DNA of 64,000 nt, from contig NZ_CP117030.1 in the NCBI RefSeq assembly GCF_028551255.1, positions 806,001 to 870,000 on the forward strand, in the 5' to 3' direction. The position numbers and the translations under genes were made by a program. Below are positions 22,058-31,902 of the stretch, piece by piece. The notes beneath the pieces were generated by a model. That model saw nothing but the letters and a program-made list of their open reading frames with translations, had not been told where the DNA came from and searched no databases. The DNA comes from Vibrio tubiashii. Lineage in GTDB: Bacteria; Pseudomonadota; Gammaproteobacteria; Enterobacterales; Vibrionaceae. How positions within the stretch are numbered: position 1 is the first letter of the stretch; each line of letters opens with the position of its first letter.

Positions 22058-23014
22058 ATGCGGAAAAATGTTCGCGTCGTCACATGTGAAGATGAGAGAA
22101 AACAATTCGTTAATAAGTTATTAAACAATATAACTATCGAAGAGGTAAATGAATTATTGAACGGTGAGTACGCCCGCAATTCTCTATTAGCTATGCGCAA
22201 AGATTGGAATCTATTTAACGAATTTTGTTCGCAAAAAGGTGTGAATTCCCTACCCGCAGCATCCACCGCAGTACGTTTGTTCTTAGAGAAAGAGTCTAAG
22301 CAAAGGAAGTATTCAACCATTAAACGCTACAGTGTAACATTGGGTTTGTTCCACAAAACGTTAAACTTACCAGACCCTACGTCTAACATTTCCGTTCGAA
22401 ACTTACTTGCGTTACTGAGAATTGATAAAAAATCCGACGCGAAATCAACGACTTCTTTCAATAGACAGCATTTGGAATCGCTAACAAATCTACTTACGCC
22501 TTCTAAGCATGTCAGAGATGTTAGAAACCTAGCGATATATCATCTTATGTTCGAGTGCATGCTTAAACGTTCCGAACTACGAGATCTAGAATTTAAAAGC
22601 GTTTGTTTTAATGACACCGTTGTTAGTGTTTTGATAGGCAACGAAGAGTATCGTTTATCAGACGAAGCCTGTGAGATTTTAAATCGATGGTTGATTGTAC
22701 GCGGTGTTCATAATGGTGCGCTCTTTAACGCAATAGACAAACACGGCAATATAAGTGATGAGGCGCTTAACGATTCGTCAATTTATCGTATTTTGCGCTC
22801 GGCCAGCGATAAGCTGAAGCTAGATGTTAAGTTCTCTGGGCTATCATTGCGAGTAGGTGCGGCAAATGAGCTCGCTTCTCAAGGTATGAAAGTCAAAGAT
22901 ATTCAACGCTTTGGGAGGTGGAAAAGTGCTGCTATGCCCTATCAATATATAGGGAATCAATCTCAAGCAGCACTTGAACGCATGGTTTATAAAAGCTTTA
23001 AACCGTGGGATTAG
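22058..23014 (+). CDS. Cre-like tyrosine recombinase with altered catalytic residues
   Basis: A 318-residue protein with the two-domain layout of Cre-type recombinases: a SAM-like helical core-binding domain (about 30-120) and a catalytic domain (about 130-315). The motif GLSLRVGAANELASQG aligns with GHSARVGAARDMA of Cre as I remember it, placing Leu where the catalytic His belongs. The first Arg region reads MLKRSEL, with Lys at the expected Arg position. Trp (GRWKS) and Tyr (YQYIG) are kept. It may be inactive as a recombinase or atypical. It overlaps ddl tail to tail by four bases, about 1 kb from dif. I see no associated attachment repeats. Confidence 0.75.
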   Translation: MRKNVRVVTCEDERKQFVNKLLNNITIEEVNELLNGEYARNSLLAMRKDWNLFNEFCSQKGVNSLPAASTAVRLFLEKESKQRKYSTIKRYSVTLGLFHKTLNLPDPTSNISVRNLLALLRIDKKSDAKSTTSFNRQHLESLTNLLTPSKHVRDVRNLAIYHLMFECMLKRSELRDLEFKSVCFNDTVVSVLIGNEEYRLSDEACEILNRWLIVRGVHNGALFNAIDKHGNISDEALNDSSIYRILRSASDKLKLDVKFSGLSLRVGAANELASQGMKVKDIQRFGRWKSAAMPYQYIGNQSQAALERMVYKSFKPWD

Positions 23015-24003
23015 AGCGAAGTTTTAACACAGTTTGCCAAGAAGTCGGCAAACGAGTGTCCATTATGCTCTAGCATTTTCGGGAACATCGATATTGGAGT
23101 CATTCCTGGGAAGGTGTTAACTTCATTTAGGTAAATTTTCCCATCAGGTGTTAAGAAGAAGTCGATGCGAGATAGATGACGTAAGCGCATCTGAGTAAAT
23201 ACTTTTTCTGAACTTTGACGGATGACTTCAAGCTGCTTTTGGCTGAGATCTGATGCCTCTACCTTGGTTACTGAATGGCTCGAAGTACTGTACTTTTCTT
23301 CGTAGCTATAGAAAGCGTCTTCTGGTGCGATGATTTCACCAGGCTTAGATATGTGAAGTTTACCTTCGTACTCATACGCCGCCACTTCAAGCTCTCTCGG
23401 TTTCACAGCTTGTTCGACCAATACTTGATCTGAATAACCGAATGCATCATCAAGTGCTTTCTGTAGTTGCGAAATATCTGTTACCTTGTAACAACCTACA
23501 GAAGAACCCTGTCTAGCCGCTTTGACGAACACAGAGCCCCACTCTTTAAACGCAGTTTCACTACGCACGTAGGCATCTTGATTGTTCTCAGACAAGAAAA
23601 TGTAAGGAGTATTAGGGATGCCTAGTGCGTCATACCAAAGCTTAGAGGTAATTTTGTTAAAGCTATTAGTGCTCGCCTCTGGGCCGCAACCTAAATAAGG
23701 AATACCTGATAGCTCTAGCATAGATTGGATATCACCCGTTTCACCTGGGAATCCATGAATACATGGAATTACAAAATCTAATTTGGTTGAACTTGAATCC
23801 GTATTTATTGTGCCCGCATTGGTATCAAGATAAGCAAGCTCACCGTCATTGGTGAACCAACCATCTGCTTTCATTTCAATGCGAACAACATTAAAGCCTT
23901 GAGTTGATTCTAATTGAGACTGCAAGAAATCGGCGGAAACAAGTGAGACTTCATGTTCTGAAGAACCACCACCGCAAAGGAGAAGAATAGTCGTATTTGT
24001 CAT
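23011..24003 (-). CDS. ddl: D-alanine--D-alanine ligase
   Basis: A 330-residue ATP-grasp ligase joining two D-Ala for peptidoglycan. N-terminal LLCGGGSSEHEVSLVSA, central VFVKAARQGSSVGCYKV (ATP/substrate loop) and C-terminal RIDFFLTPDGKIYLNEVNTFPGMTP with Mg2+ ligands are all present. Full length for the family. A monocistronic leftward gene whose end overlaps the convergent recombinase. It is probably the second Ddl of the genome, since another is normally in the division cluster. Confidence 0.93.
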   Translation of the reverse strand: MTNTTILLLCGGGSSEHEVSLVSADFLQSQLESTQGFNVVRIEMKADGWFTNDGELAYLDTNAGTINTDSSSTKLDFVIPCIHGFPGETGDIQSMLELSGIPYLGCGPEASTNSFNKITSKLWYDALGIPNTPYIFLSENNQDAYVRSETAFKEWGSVFVKAARQGSSVGCYKVTDISQLQKALDDAFGYSDQVLVEQAVKPRELEVAAYEYEGKLHISKPGEIIAPEDAFYSYEEKYSTSSHSVTKVEASDLSQKQLEVIRQSSEKVFTQMRLRHLSRIDFFLTPDGKIYLNEVNTFPGMTPISMFPKMLEHNGHSFADFLANCVKTSL

Positions 24004-24126
24004 TAAAAATCTTTCCGTGTGACAACAGGGAGAATCTCAGACCATGATAATAAAAACCGCTATGAGTTACACGGTTTTACCAGACAAAAATCCGTTTTGT
24101 CGGCTGAGTGAAGAAAATATAGGCAA

Positions 24127-24149
24127 TAAAAAAGGGGCTGATGCCCCTT
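24127..24149 (-). terminator. Terminator of the SPOR lipoprotein gene
   Basis: AAGGGGC-tgat-GCCCCTT with a minus-strand T run, ten bases after the stop at 24159. Confidence 0.8.
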
Positions 24150-24158
24150 CTCTTTCAA

Positions 24159-24734
24159 TTAGTTTAGCTTGTTAAGCGTTGGGTATTGTGAGTTCTTAAT
24201 GTCATCAATACTTTTAACGAACGGCTTAAGCGTGCGGAATTCTGCAGGTAGTTCTGAAATCGCTGCTTTTGCTTCTGTACGTGTCGCGTAGTCACCGTAA
24301 AGAATCGTATACCATTTAGTACCGTTCACAACTTTATAGTTTTCCCAAACTGGCTGGTTGTCTTCGCGAGGTAGTTTACGCGCAAAGTGATCCACTTTAG
24401 TTTGTGAACCTACTGCCACTACCTGAATGGTGAAGCCGTAACGTGGGTTCATCGCCTGCTGTTTGGCAGTCGGCGGAATAATAGCAACAGCCGGTTTAGG
24501 CTTAGCTTGCATCTTCACGGTTTGGCTCTGCTGAGCAGGTGCGGTATTCACGACCTTAGCAACGTTATCTTCAGAGATGCCGTTAGTCATTCCTTGCTGA
24601 GTTACGACAGGTTGCTCAACCTTTGCCGTTTTGTAATCCTCACGATAGCTTTCTGAGCTCACGTCTGTCACATAATCGCTCGAAACACATGCAGAAAGCA
24701 CCACTGATAAGCCAACTATTGCTATTTTTTTCAT
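24159..24734 (-). CDS. SPOR-domain lipoprotein
   Basis: A 191-residue lipoprotein: signal peptide with lipobox LSAC (lipidated Cys near residue 16), a Gln/Ala-rich linker (about 40-95) and a C-terminal SPOR domain (YGFTIQVVAVGSQ ... WYTILYGDYATRTEAKAAI). SPOR domains bind denuded septal peptidoglycan. Because of the lipobox it is likely anchored in the outer membrane facing the periplasm. It has its own promoter in the 217-base gap shared with the divergent acetyltransferase. Confidence 0.88.
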   Translation of the reverse strand: MKKIAIVGLSVVLSACVSSDYVTDVSSESYREDYKTAKVEQPVVTQQGMTNGISEDNVAKVVNTAPAQQSQTVKMQAKPKPAVAIIPPTAKQQAMNPRYGFTIQVVAVGSQTKVDHFARKLPREDNQPVWENYKVVNGTKWYTILYGDYATRTEAKAAISELPAEFRTLKPFVKSIDDIKNSQYPTLNKLN

Positions 24735-24952
24735 GAATTATTCAAATGCCTTAACTAGAAATTACTGTAAATCATGCCGTTAGATAGACTTATAATCAAC
24801 CCAACATTTTAATTATATATCAATACTCTGTGACACATGGCACAAACTTCGCTCGTACCTCAGTGATCTGATTAAAACAACATCAAAAATGCTAAGTATT
24901 AGAGTCCTTTGTTGGTTACGATTATACCTGTCGCCCCTTTAGGAGCCTTGCA

Positions 24953-27634
24953 ATGAGCCACCTTACCCATCTGTTGAGACCACAATCCGTTGCTGTTATC
25001 GGCGCTTCTACCAAACCAATGCGTGCTGGCAATATCGTTATGAAGAACTTACTGCATGGTGGGTTTGAAGGCGCGATTATGCCCGTGACACCCAAATATT
25101 CTTCCGTGTGTGGTGTGCTCGCCTACTCTTCAATTGAGCAGCTGCCGATTGTGCCCGATGTCGCCATCTTGTGTACTCACGCGAAATACAACGAGAAGAT
25201 ATTCGAACAGTTAGCTGAAAAGAAAGTAAAAGCCGTGATTGTTCTATCGGCGGATATGCACTTTGCTAACGAACAAGGCGAAAGCATTCAAGACGCTTGC
25301 TTATCGGTTGCTAGAGATAATGGAATGCGAGTTCTTGGGCCTAATAGCTTAGGTTTGATTCTCCCTTGGGTAAACTTTAACGCTTCTTTCTCTCCCGTTA
25401 CTGCCATCAAAGGCAAGATAGCTTTTATCTCTCAATCTGCGGCGATGTGTACTACGATTCTCGATTGGGCAAACGATAAAAACATTGGCTTTTCTGCCTT
25501 CGTATCGTTGGGAAATGCCCTTGATATCGACTTCGCTGACTTGCTAGATCACCTATGTACCGACTCTCACACAGAGGCGATCCTTCTTTATGTCGATACG
25601 ATCAAAGATGCGCGTCGCTTTATGTCAGCAGCTCGGGCGGCGTCACGCAATCGACGTATTTTGGTTTTGAAAGGTGGGAAAACATCTGCAGGCAGAATTG
25701 CTGCAAGAGCACATACAGGTGGCGACGACACGTTAGATATTATCTATGACTCAGCCATCCGCCGAACAGGTATGCTCAGAGTAAACAATTCACATGAGCT
25801 TTTCGCCGCAGTAGAAACACTGACTCATTCGGTACCGCTCCGAGGAGAAAGACTAGCGATTATTACTAATGGTGGTGGCCCTGCGATTATGGCCGTCGAC
25901 ACTCTTCTCCAGCGTGGCGGTAAACTTGCCGATTTGTCAGACGAATCTATTGGAAAACTAAGTGAGATTTTACCTGCCAGTTGGAGCTACAATAACCCTA
26001 TTGATATGGTCGGCGATGCGGACGAAAAACGCTACGTCAATACACTTAATGCTGTGATGGATGCTGATTGTGCCGACGCCATTCTTATCATGCATAGCCC
26101 ATCAGCGGTGGCGCATTCAGAGCAAACGGCGAGTGCCATCGTTGAAGCGATTAAATCGCATCCTCGGCATAGGCGTTTCAATTTTTTAACCAACTGGTCT
26201 GGAGAATTAACCGCGAAACCCGCGCGAGATATTTTTACTCAAGCAGGTATCCCTACCTATCGAACACCAGAAAGTGCCGTGGTTGCCTTCATGCACTTGG
26301 TCGAGTACAGACGAAACCAAAAGCAACTGATGGAGACTCCAACGACTGCAGAACCTGTGCATATTGCAGAGCTCAACGAAGCCAAAAAATGGATTGAAAC
26401 CAAACTACTGGATGTAAACACAGTGTCTTTAGATACGCACCAAATTGGTACCTTTTTACGCCACTTCAACTTTAAAGTGCTGCCAACTTGGATTGCATCA
26501 GACTCAAGTGAAGCCGTCCATGTTGCTGAGCAAATCGGTTATCCCGTGGCTGTTAAACTTCGTTCGCCTGATATTGCGCATAAATCCGATGTTCAAGGTG
26601 TCATGCTCAACTTACGTAATAGCAATGAAGTCGCCAGTGCTTCTGAGGCGATACTGGATCGAACCAAGCTCTCCTACCCGTCGGCTAATATTCACGGGCT
26701 GCTAGTCCAAGGGATGGCGAAGTTAGCAGGTGGCGAAGAGATTCGAATCAAAGTCAAAACAGACGAAACTTTTGGTCCTGTGATTCTTATTGGTCAAGGT
26801 GGTTCTGAATGGGATGAATCAATTGATGCAGCATCTGCGCTTCCACCATTAAATATGGCGTTAGCTCGTTATTTGATCGTACGCGCGATTAAGAGCGGTA
26901 AGATTCGCCCACAAAAATTACCGGAGCCTATGGACATTCATGGCTTGTCCGAGCTGCTTGTTCGGGTATCTCAAATGGTGGTTGATTGCCCTCAGGTATA
27001 TGAGCTGGATATACATCCAGTACTGGCTAATGGTTCCGAATTTACCATTCTCGATGCAGATTTGATTCTTAAAAAATATGAGGGAGATGCGCAGCAACGT
27101 CTCGCTATACGCCCTTATCCGGTTGAATACGAGCAGCTCATCACGCTGAAAGATGGAGAAGAAGTATTGTTAAGGCCGATTCTCCCTGAAGATGAGCCAC
27201 ACCACGCCGACTTTATCCATAATGTATCTAAGGAAGACCTTTATAAACGATTCTTTACCGATGTCGGCGAGTTCAATCATGAGGCACTTGCCAACCTCAC
27301 TCAGATAGATTACGACCGTGAGATGGCCTTTGTTGCCGTTAGCCAGAGTCGTGTGGGAAGCCCAATTATTGGTGTATCGAGAGCGCTGATTAACCCAGAC
27401 AACACCGATGCCGAGTTTGCGATTCTTATTCGGTCTGATCTTAAAGGTAACGGTTTAGGTAAGGTGCTAATGAAGAAGATCATCGAGTATTGTCAGCATA
27501 AAGGAACTAAGCAGATGTCAGGTATGACGATGCCAACTAACCGCGGTATGCTCATGCTGGCTCAAGGGCTCGGATTTAAATTAGATGTGCAGTTTGAAGA
27601 TGGAACTGCAGATATGGTACTCCCCCTCAACTAG
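24953..27634 (+). CDS. Protein lysine acetyltransferase (Pat/YfiQ type)
   Basis: An 893-residue fusion. It has an acyl-CoA synthetase (ADP-forming)-like CoA-binding region (1-450; VAVIGASTKP at 14-23, ISQSAAMCTTILDWA, NGGGPAIMAVD), an ATP-grasp region (about 490-700; YPVAVKLRSPDIAHKSDVQGV) and a C-terminal GNAT domain (730-890; LIRSDLKGNGLGKVLMKKII). This is the layout of Pat/PatZ enzymes that acetylate acetyl-CoA synthetase and other proteins. The start follows AGGAG. The CoA ligase part is normally non-catalytic and regulatory. A full-length, standalone gene. Confidence 0.93.
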   Translation: MSHLTHLLRPQSVAVIGASTKPMRAGNIVMKNLLHGGFEGAIMPVTPKYSSVCGVLAYSSIEQLPIVPDVAILCTHAKYNEKIFEQLAEKKVKAVIVLSADMHFANEQGESIQDACLSVARDNGMRVLGPNSLGLILPWVNFNASFSPVTAIKGKIAFISQSAAMCTTILDWANDKNIGFSAFVSLGNALDIDFADLLDHLCTDSHTEAILLYVDTIKDARRFMSAARAASRNRRILVLKGGKTSAGRIAARAHTGGDDTLDIIYDSAIRRTGMLRVNNSHELFAAVETLTHSVPLRGERLAIITNGGGPAIMAVDTLLQRGGKLADLSDESIGKLSEILPASWSYNNPIDMVGDADEKRYVNTLNAVMDADCADAILIMHSPSAVAHSEQTASAIVEAIKSHPRHRRFNFLTNWSGELTAKPARDIFTQAGIPTYRTPESAVVAFMHLVEYRRNQKQLMETPTTAEPVHIAELNEAKKWIETKLLDVNTVSLDTHQIGTFLRHFNFKVLPTWIASDSSEAVHVAEQIGYPVAVKLRSPDIAHKSDVQGVMLNLRNSNEVASASEAILDRTKLSYPSANIHGLLVQGMAKLAGGEEIRIKVKTDETFGPVILIGQGGSEWDESIDAASALPPLNMALARYLIVRAIKSGKIRPQKLPEPMDIHGLSELLVRVSQMVVDCPQVYELDIHPVLANGSEFTILDADLILKKYEGDAQQRLAIRPYPVEYEQLITLKDGEEVLLRPILPEDEPHHADFIHNVSKEDLYKRFFTDVGEFNHEALANLTQIDYDREMAFVAVSQSRVGSPIIGVSRALINPDNTDAEFAILIRSDLKGNGLGKVLMKKIIEYCQHKGTKQMSGMTMPTNRGMLMLAQGLGFKLDVQFEDGTADMVLPLN

Positions 27635-27741
27635 CCTCGGTTGTTTATAATTGAGTCGCTCGCCTTGGGCGACTTGAGCTTTTCGTTCAGAAACTCTTTG
27701 GTATTTATCTTGCGTGATGAAATTTGTCGGAGTATTATTAA

Positions 27742-27757
27742 TCGTAATTCGACGATA
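27742..27757. promoter_or_regulatory. ArsR operator upstream of arsR
   Basis: The dyad ATCGT-aattcg-ACGAT overlaps the presumed arsR promoter. An identical 16-bp site precedes acr3 at 28182. Confidence 0.75.
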
Positions 27758-27777
27758 GACTATGGAGTGAGTAGAAA

Positions 27778-28119
27778 ATGTCTAATCCGTGCAGCAGCGC
27801 TAATACAAAAGCTTTCGAATCTTCAGAGCAAGATCTGGCGCTAGAACAGAAGTTCGCCACACAAGCGAAAGCTTTGTCTCACCCTGCTCGCGTACGTATC
27901 GTAAAAATTCTTTTGAATTTAGAGAAGTTAGGTGGTTGTTTAAACAGCGATTTAGTTTCAGAGCTAGGCTTGGCACAGTCTACCGTATCTGAGCATCTAC
28001 GAATCCTTAAACAGGCAGGATTTATTAGCGCGGAATCAATACCACCTAAAGTCTGCTATCGCGTTGATAAAGCGGAAATTGAACAGTTTTCGAATCGTTA
28101 CGCATCGATATTTAGTTAG
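27778..28119 (+). CDS. arsR: ArsR-family arsenic-responsive repressor
   Basis: A 113-residue winged-helix repressor: LSHPARVRIVKILL, LVSELGLAQSTVSEHLRILKQAGFIS (recognition helix) and YRVDKAEIEQF. Cys residues occur at the N-terminus (NPCSS), in GGCLNSDL and in VCYRV; they probably bind As(III), though the classical CVC motif of the DNA-binding helix is absent, so the sensor site is of another type. The operator upstream implies autorepression. It is followed by acr3 with its own identical operator. Confidence 0.88.
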   Translation: MSNPCSSANTKAFESSEQDLALEQKFATQAKALSHPARVRIVKILLNLEKLGGCLNSDLVSELGLAQSTVSEHLRILKQAGFISAESIPPKVCYRVDKAEIEQFSNRYASIFS

Positions 28120-28181
28120 TTGTTAGTTTAGCAAGTACATATACGGGAAGAGAGTATCTTCCCATTTTTTAACCTTTTTAA

Positions 28182-28197
28182 ATCGTAATTCGACGAT
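28182..28197. promoter_or_regulatory. ArsR operator upstream of acr3
   Basis: ATCGT-aattcg-ACGAT, identical to the site before arsR, 21 bases upstream of the acr3 start. It implies a separate regulated promoter. Confidence 0.75.
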
Positions 28198-28217
28198 AAA
28201 CGAAAGAGAGCGTTGCA

Positions 28218-29288
28218 ATGAATCAACAAGTCGCAACAAACCGCACAGCAACATCGGCGGCAAACAATATGTCCTTTTTAGATCGTTACCTCACGGTATG
28301 GATTTTTGTCGCTATGGCAGTGGGTATTGCTATTGGCGTCGCTTTCCCTCAAGTGGCAGAGTGGAATGAATCTATGTCAGTAGGAAGTACAAATATCCCA
28401 CTCGCTATTGGCTTGATCTTAATGATGTATCCGCCATTGGCGAAGGTTAACTATGGCTTGTTAGGTAAGGTTCGAAAAGACAAAAAGGCAATTCAGTTGT
28501 CTTTGTTTATGAACTGGATTGTTGGCCCTATCCTAATGTTTGTCCTTGCTCTGGTATTCCTAGGCGATAAACCAGGGTACATGGTCGGTATCATTCTTAT
28601 TGGTTTAGCAAGGTGCATTGCAATGGTACTTGTTTGGAATGATATCGGTGGCGGAAACAAAGAGTACGGAGCAGCTCTGGTTGCGTTAAACAGCGCATTC
28701 CAAATCGTGACATACAGTTTTATGGCCTGGCTATTCATTACCGTTCTTCCACCGATACTTGGCTACCAAGGGTTTGATGTCGATATCTCGATGATAGACA
28801 TTGCTGAAAGCGTTTTGATCTATCTTGGTATACCGTTTTTAGCTGGTTTTCTCAGTCGTAAATGGTTAACTAAGTTAAAGGGAGAACAATGGTATAACGA
28901 GGTGTTTCTTCCACGTATCTCACCGATAACCTTGATCGCTTTGCTGGCTACTATTGTTCTGATGTTCAGTTTAAAAGGTGAAATGATTTTCGAACTGCCG
29001 ATGGATGTGGTTCGAGTGGCGATTCCATTGGCGATCTACTTTATCGTTATGTTCTTTGTGAGCTTCTTTGTCGGTAAAAAAATGGGCATTGAATATGATA
29101 AGAATGCCTCTATTGCGTTCACCGCAACGGGTAACAACTTTGAGTTGGCGATTGCGGTGAGTATTGCGGTATTCGGTCTTAACTCCGACCAAGCCTTTGC
29201 AGGTGTGATTGGCCCACTGATTGAAGTTCCCGTTCTGATTGCACTTGTTAACGTAGCGCTAAGAATGAAGAACAAGTATTACGCTTAG
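28218..29288 (+). CDS. acr3: ACR3-type arsenite efflux permease
   Basis: A 356-residue inner-membrane carrier with about ten membrane helices. It has the ACR3/BASS fold, with the conserved Cys in [16 protein letters not shown] and the later [17 protein letters not shown] segment. It exports As(III) by antiport. It lies about 100 bases after arsR behind a second ArsR operator. No arsenate reductase gene is adjacent, so As(V) reduction must be done elsewhere. Confidence 0.93.
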   Translation: MNQQVATNRTATSAANNMSFLDRYLTVWIFVAMAVGIAIGVAFPQVAEWNESMSVGSTNIPLAIGLILMMYPPLAKVNYGLLGKVRKDKKAIQLSLFMNWIVGPILMFVLALVFLGDKPGYMVGIILIGLARCIAMVLVWNDIGGGNKEYGAALVALNSAFQIVTYSFMAWLFITVLPPILGYQGFDVDISMIDIAESVLIYLGIPFLAGFLSRKWLTKLKGEQWYNEVFLPRISPITLIALLATIVLMFSLKGEMIFELPMDVVRVAIPLAIYFIVMFFVSFFVGKKMGIEYDKNASIAFTATGNNFELAIAVSIAVFGLNSDQAFAGVIGPLIEVPVLIALVNVALRMKNKYYA

Positions 29289-29299
29289 TTTAGAATCTT

Positions 29300-29333
29300 G
29301 CCAAGACTAGTTTATCCAACGTCTAGTCTTGGC
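29300..29333. terminator. Convergent terminator between acr3 and the EAL gene
   Basis: GCCAAGACTAG / CTAGTCTTGGC, an 11-bp perfect stem followed by TTT. Confidence 0.75.
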
Positions 29334-29339
29334 TTTACT

Positions 29340-30209
29340 TCATTTGCAGAACGTAAACTGTGAACACACTTGGTCGAACGGCATCGGCTTGTAAAAGTAG
29401 TAGCCTTGTATCGACTTTATCCCCAAGCTAGAGATGAACTCTAGTTCCTCGTTTGTTTCTACCCCTTCGACGGTAATCTCCGCACCAGAGAGTCTGACCA
29501 AATCAGTGGTAAGACGGAACATTTCTCGACCATTTTTATGACCAATGTTGGTCACTAATGAGCGGTCAATTTTAACCTTGTCATACTCGTAGTTAATTAG
29601 GTTTCCAATAGAGGAATACCCTGCCCCAAAGTCATCTAGTGCGATGCTTAATCCGGCACGCTTTAGTTGGGTGAACACTTTCCGCATCTGGTTTGCGTCT
29701 TGAATCAGTACATCTTCAGTGATCTCCAGTTCAACTTGGTGATACTGAAGGTTACTTTGGATAATCATCGAAAGAACGGTGTCTGCAAATCCTTTAATTA
29801 GGAAGGTTTGCGGCGAGACATTAATCGATATCTTAAATTCTGGATTCTGTGCTAAGGAAGAGACTTCCTGTAGTGCTCTTTTAATTACCCATGTATCAAC
29901 TTCGGGTATTAGCCCCAACTTTGCAAAGCTTTGTAAAAATGTCGGTGGCGTAATTACCCCTGTCGACGCTTTATGTCTGATTAGAGCTTCGAGTGACGTT
30001 ATGCAATTTCTCTCTATGTTCATTTGTGGTTGATAGTAGAGAATGAACTCGCCGGATTGTTGAAGCTGTTTAATATGCTGGTAGGCGCGTAGGTCTTCCC
30101 CCTGACGTAGCAAGACCCTACTTGCATTAAGTTTTGGGTGTAGTTTGTCGTGGAATAGCCTGTTAGTTTCTTTTGGGATAGCAAAAGGATAGATGACATT
30201 TTCGTTCAT
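29340..30209 (-). CDS. EAL-domain c-di-GMP phosphodiesterase
   Basis: A 289-residue, essentially single-domain EAL protein. The catalytic set is complete: LEALIR (EAL motif), INVSPQ Asn, LEITED Glu, DDFGAGYSS, VKIDRSL Lys and VEGVET Glu. It should hydrolyse c-di-GMP to pGpG, lowering biofilm and raising motility. The N-terminal 40 residues are without recognisable sensor or membrane segment, so it is cytosolic. 30210-30471 upstream holds only its promoter region; no other gene seen. Confidence 0.9.
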   Translation of the reverse strand: MNENVIYPFAIPKETNRLFHDKLHPKLNASRVLLRQGEDLRAYQHIKQLQQSGEFILYYQPQMNIERNCITSLEALIRHKASTGVITPPTFLQSFAKLGLIPEVDTWVIKRALQEVSSLAQNPEFKISINVSPQTFLIKGFADTVLSMIIQSNLQYHQVELEITEDVLIQDANQMRKVFTQLKRAGLSIALDDFGAGYSSIGNLINYEYDKVKIDRSLVTNIGHKNGREMFRLTTDLVRLSGAEITVEGVETNEELEFISSLGIKSIQGYYFYKPMPFDQVCSQFTFCK

Positions 30210-30471
30210 TAAGGAAATAAGCCAATTGGTTCAAATTACATGACGCTTATTGATGCGTATATGTTGCCTGAAACACAGCGATTCCTTAATGATGTGATTG
30301 TATCCTTTTGCTGTGTTTGATCCCTCAGTGATAGACCACTAAGCTCATATCGGCAATTGAGGGCACCATACTCCTTTCTTACACAAAGTTCTAATTAGAA
30401 AATTAACCGTGACGACAAACAATAAGTATCAAGAAGTATGGTGATTGATTTAGGTAATTGCCCTTCGGAAC

Positions 30472-30867
30472 TTAACGGTCTGCAGGATGATTTACGCCAT
30501 CATGCGTGACAATGTCACCTAAATCAAAAGGATTGACTCCTTCTAAACAGCCGACATTAAAGCCATATTCGTCAGGGAATGAGCGCCTTTGATGGTGGGT
30601 GTAAATCCCACAGTTCGAACAAAAGTAATGTTTAGCCGTGTTGGTATTAAATTGATACAGCTTAAGCTTATCTTCACCTTTGAGAACGCGAATACCATCT
30701 AACTTAACCGACGCGACAATAGCTCCCTTTCTTCGGCATATAGAGCAATCACAGCGGCGGGGCTTCTCAATTCCATTTGGTAGGCTCAGCTCCAATTCAA
30801 CCGCACCGCAGTGGCAACTCGCCTTATGTTTGGATTGTATTGGTGTGTTCCCTACTTGCTTAATCAT
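30472..30867 (-). CDS. GFA-family (Zn-binding, CENP-V-like) protein
   Basis: A 131-residue zinc protein with ASCHCGAVELEL, RRCDCSICRRKG and YFCSNCGIYTHH, the Cys pattern of glutathione-dependent formaldehyde-activating (Gfa) proteins. The family name overstates function; many members have no proven activity. It lies 19 bases downstream of the MscS-like gene and is probably in one transcript with it. Confidence 0.88.
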   Translation of the reverse strand: MIKQVGNTPIQSKHKASCHCGAVELELSLPNGIEKPRRCDCSICRRKGAIVASVKLDGIRVLKGEDKLKLYQFNTNTAKHYFCSNCGIYTHHQRRSFPDEYGFNVGCLEGVNPFDLGDIVTHDGVNHPADR

Positions 30868-30886
30868 TTATCCTCCTGACATTGTC

Positions 30887-31744
30887 TTATACTTTTTCTA
30901 GTTCCTTTTCGTTTGAAAATCGCTCCTCATAGATTTGCATAAAGTCCGCACGAATTTCTTGTTCTAGATGTGTTGCCTTATCCGTTGGGCAGAACAGCAT
31001 AAAGTGAACAATCTGTTCACCTGTGCTACCGCTAGTAATATGAATGTGAGGTTCTGCGCCCGGTAAATCGACACCTGCGTGCTTTTCAATCACCGTGTTG
31101 TAGCGCGTTGCCACTTCATGAAAGTAACTTGTGTGTCCATCGATCTTTTCTAGCATCGTCGGGATCAAAGGATAAAGATTAACAAATTCAGGTACAACGA
31201 TAGAAAAATCGTGGTACACATAGCGCTTCATAAAGTTGAGGTTTTTTACTGGATAGGTAAAAAACATGCTGTTTGGCAACGTCGCCGTTTTACCCGTGTA
31301 ATGATACTGGCCGTGATGCAAATCGATTTCTTGGATGACCGTTGCCATCATGTTGTGCTCGATGACTTCACCACAGATTTTCCCGACTTCAATCCAATCG
31401 CCAATACGGAATGAACGCGAGCTCGCACGTTGAATCGATCCTGTGAAACAAAGAATAATCTCTTTTGAAGCGACGACGATTGCAACAGCGATAGCAGTCA
31501 CTGAAAGTGCAAATTCATTAATCTCTGATTGCCACAGAATGAACAGCAGAAGCACGGTAGTGATAAAGGTGCCATTCTTTGTTCGTGACATCCAACTGCG
31601 TTGTTCTTCTGACACAAATGCCACATCTCCACGAATCATGGAAAGCACCATTCGGCGAATAATTGAGATCAGAATAACGATTAACGCGGTGAAAACGAGT
31701 TTGTGAGTTAGAAGAAAATCGATTACGGCTTGTACTTTCTCCAC
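30887..31744 (-). CDS. MscS-family mechanosensitive channel
   Basis: A 285-residue channel protein with about three N-terminal membrane helices (15-35, 60-77, 80-98), the pore-lining/beta region (SSRSFRIGDWIEVGKICGEV) and a cytosolic C-terminal domain with charged end. It would relieve turgor under osmotic down-shock. It is the size of E. coli MscS, but the sequence is a divergent branch (pore helix ALSVTAIAVAIVVASKEI). It precedes the GFA gene. Confidence 0.85.
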   Translation of the reverse strand: MEKVQAVIDFLLTHKLVFTALIVILISIIRRMVLSMIRGDVAFVSEEQRSWMSRTKNGTFITTVLLLFILWQSEINEFALSVTAIAVAIVVASKEIILCFTGSIQRASSRSFRIGDWIEVGKICGEVIEHNMMATVIQEIDLHHGQYHYTGKTATLPNSMFFTYPVKNLNFMKRYVYHDFSIVVPEFVNLYPLIPTMLEKIDGHTSYFHEVATRYNTVIEKHAGVDLPGAEPHIHITSGSTGEQIVHFMLFCPTDKATHLEQEIRADFMQIYEERFSNEKELEKV

Positions 31745-31765
31745 GCTCTGCTCCTATTATTGAAA

Positions 31766-31781
31766 AGGGGCAAAAGCCCCT
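31766..31781. terminator. Small hairpin upstream of the MscS gene
   Basis: AGGGGC-aaaa-GCCCCT. On the minus strand it could end transcripts from the DM13 gene (stop at 31903). Confidence 0.4.
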
Positions 31782-31902
31782 ATGTTTAGTTTGTTTTTTG
31801 TAGTTTTACATGCGTAAGAGCTAACTTCCCACACATCTTATGAGAGATCTAGTATCGCGATGCAATATTGCAATAGATGTTCTGAACCTAGACAAATTTG
31901 AG

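Noticed and set aside
27641..27844. 67-codon plus-strand ORF before arsR
   Set aside because: It runs through the arsR promoter, operator and start; no homology-like features.
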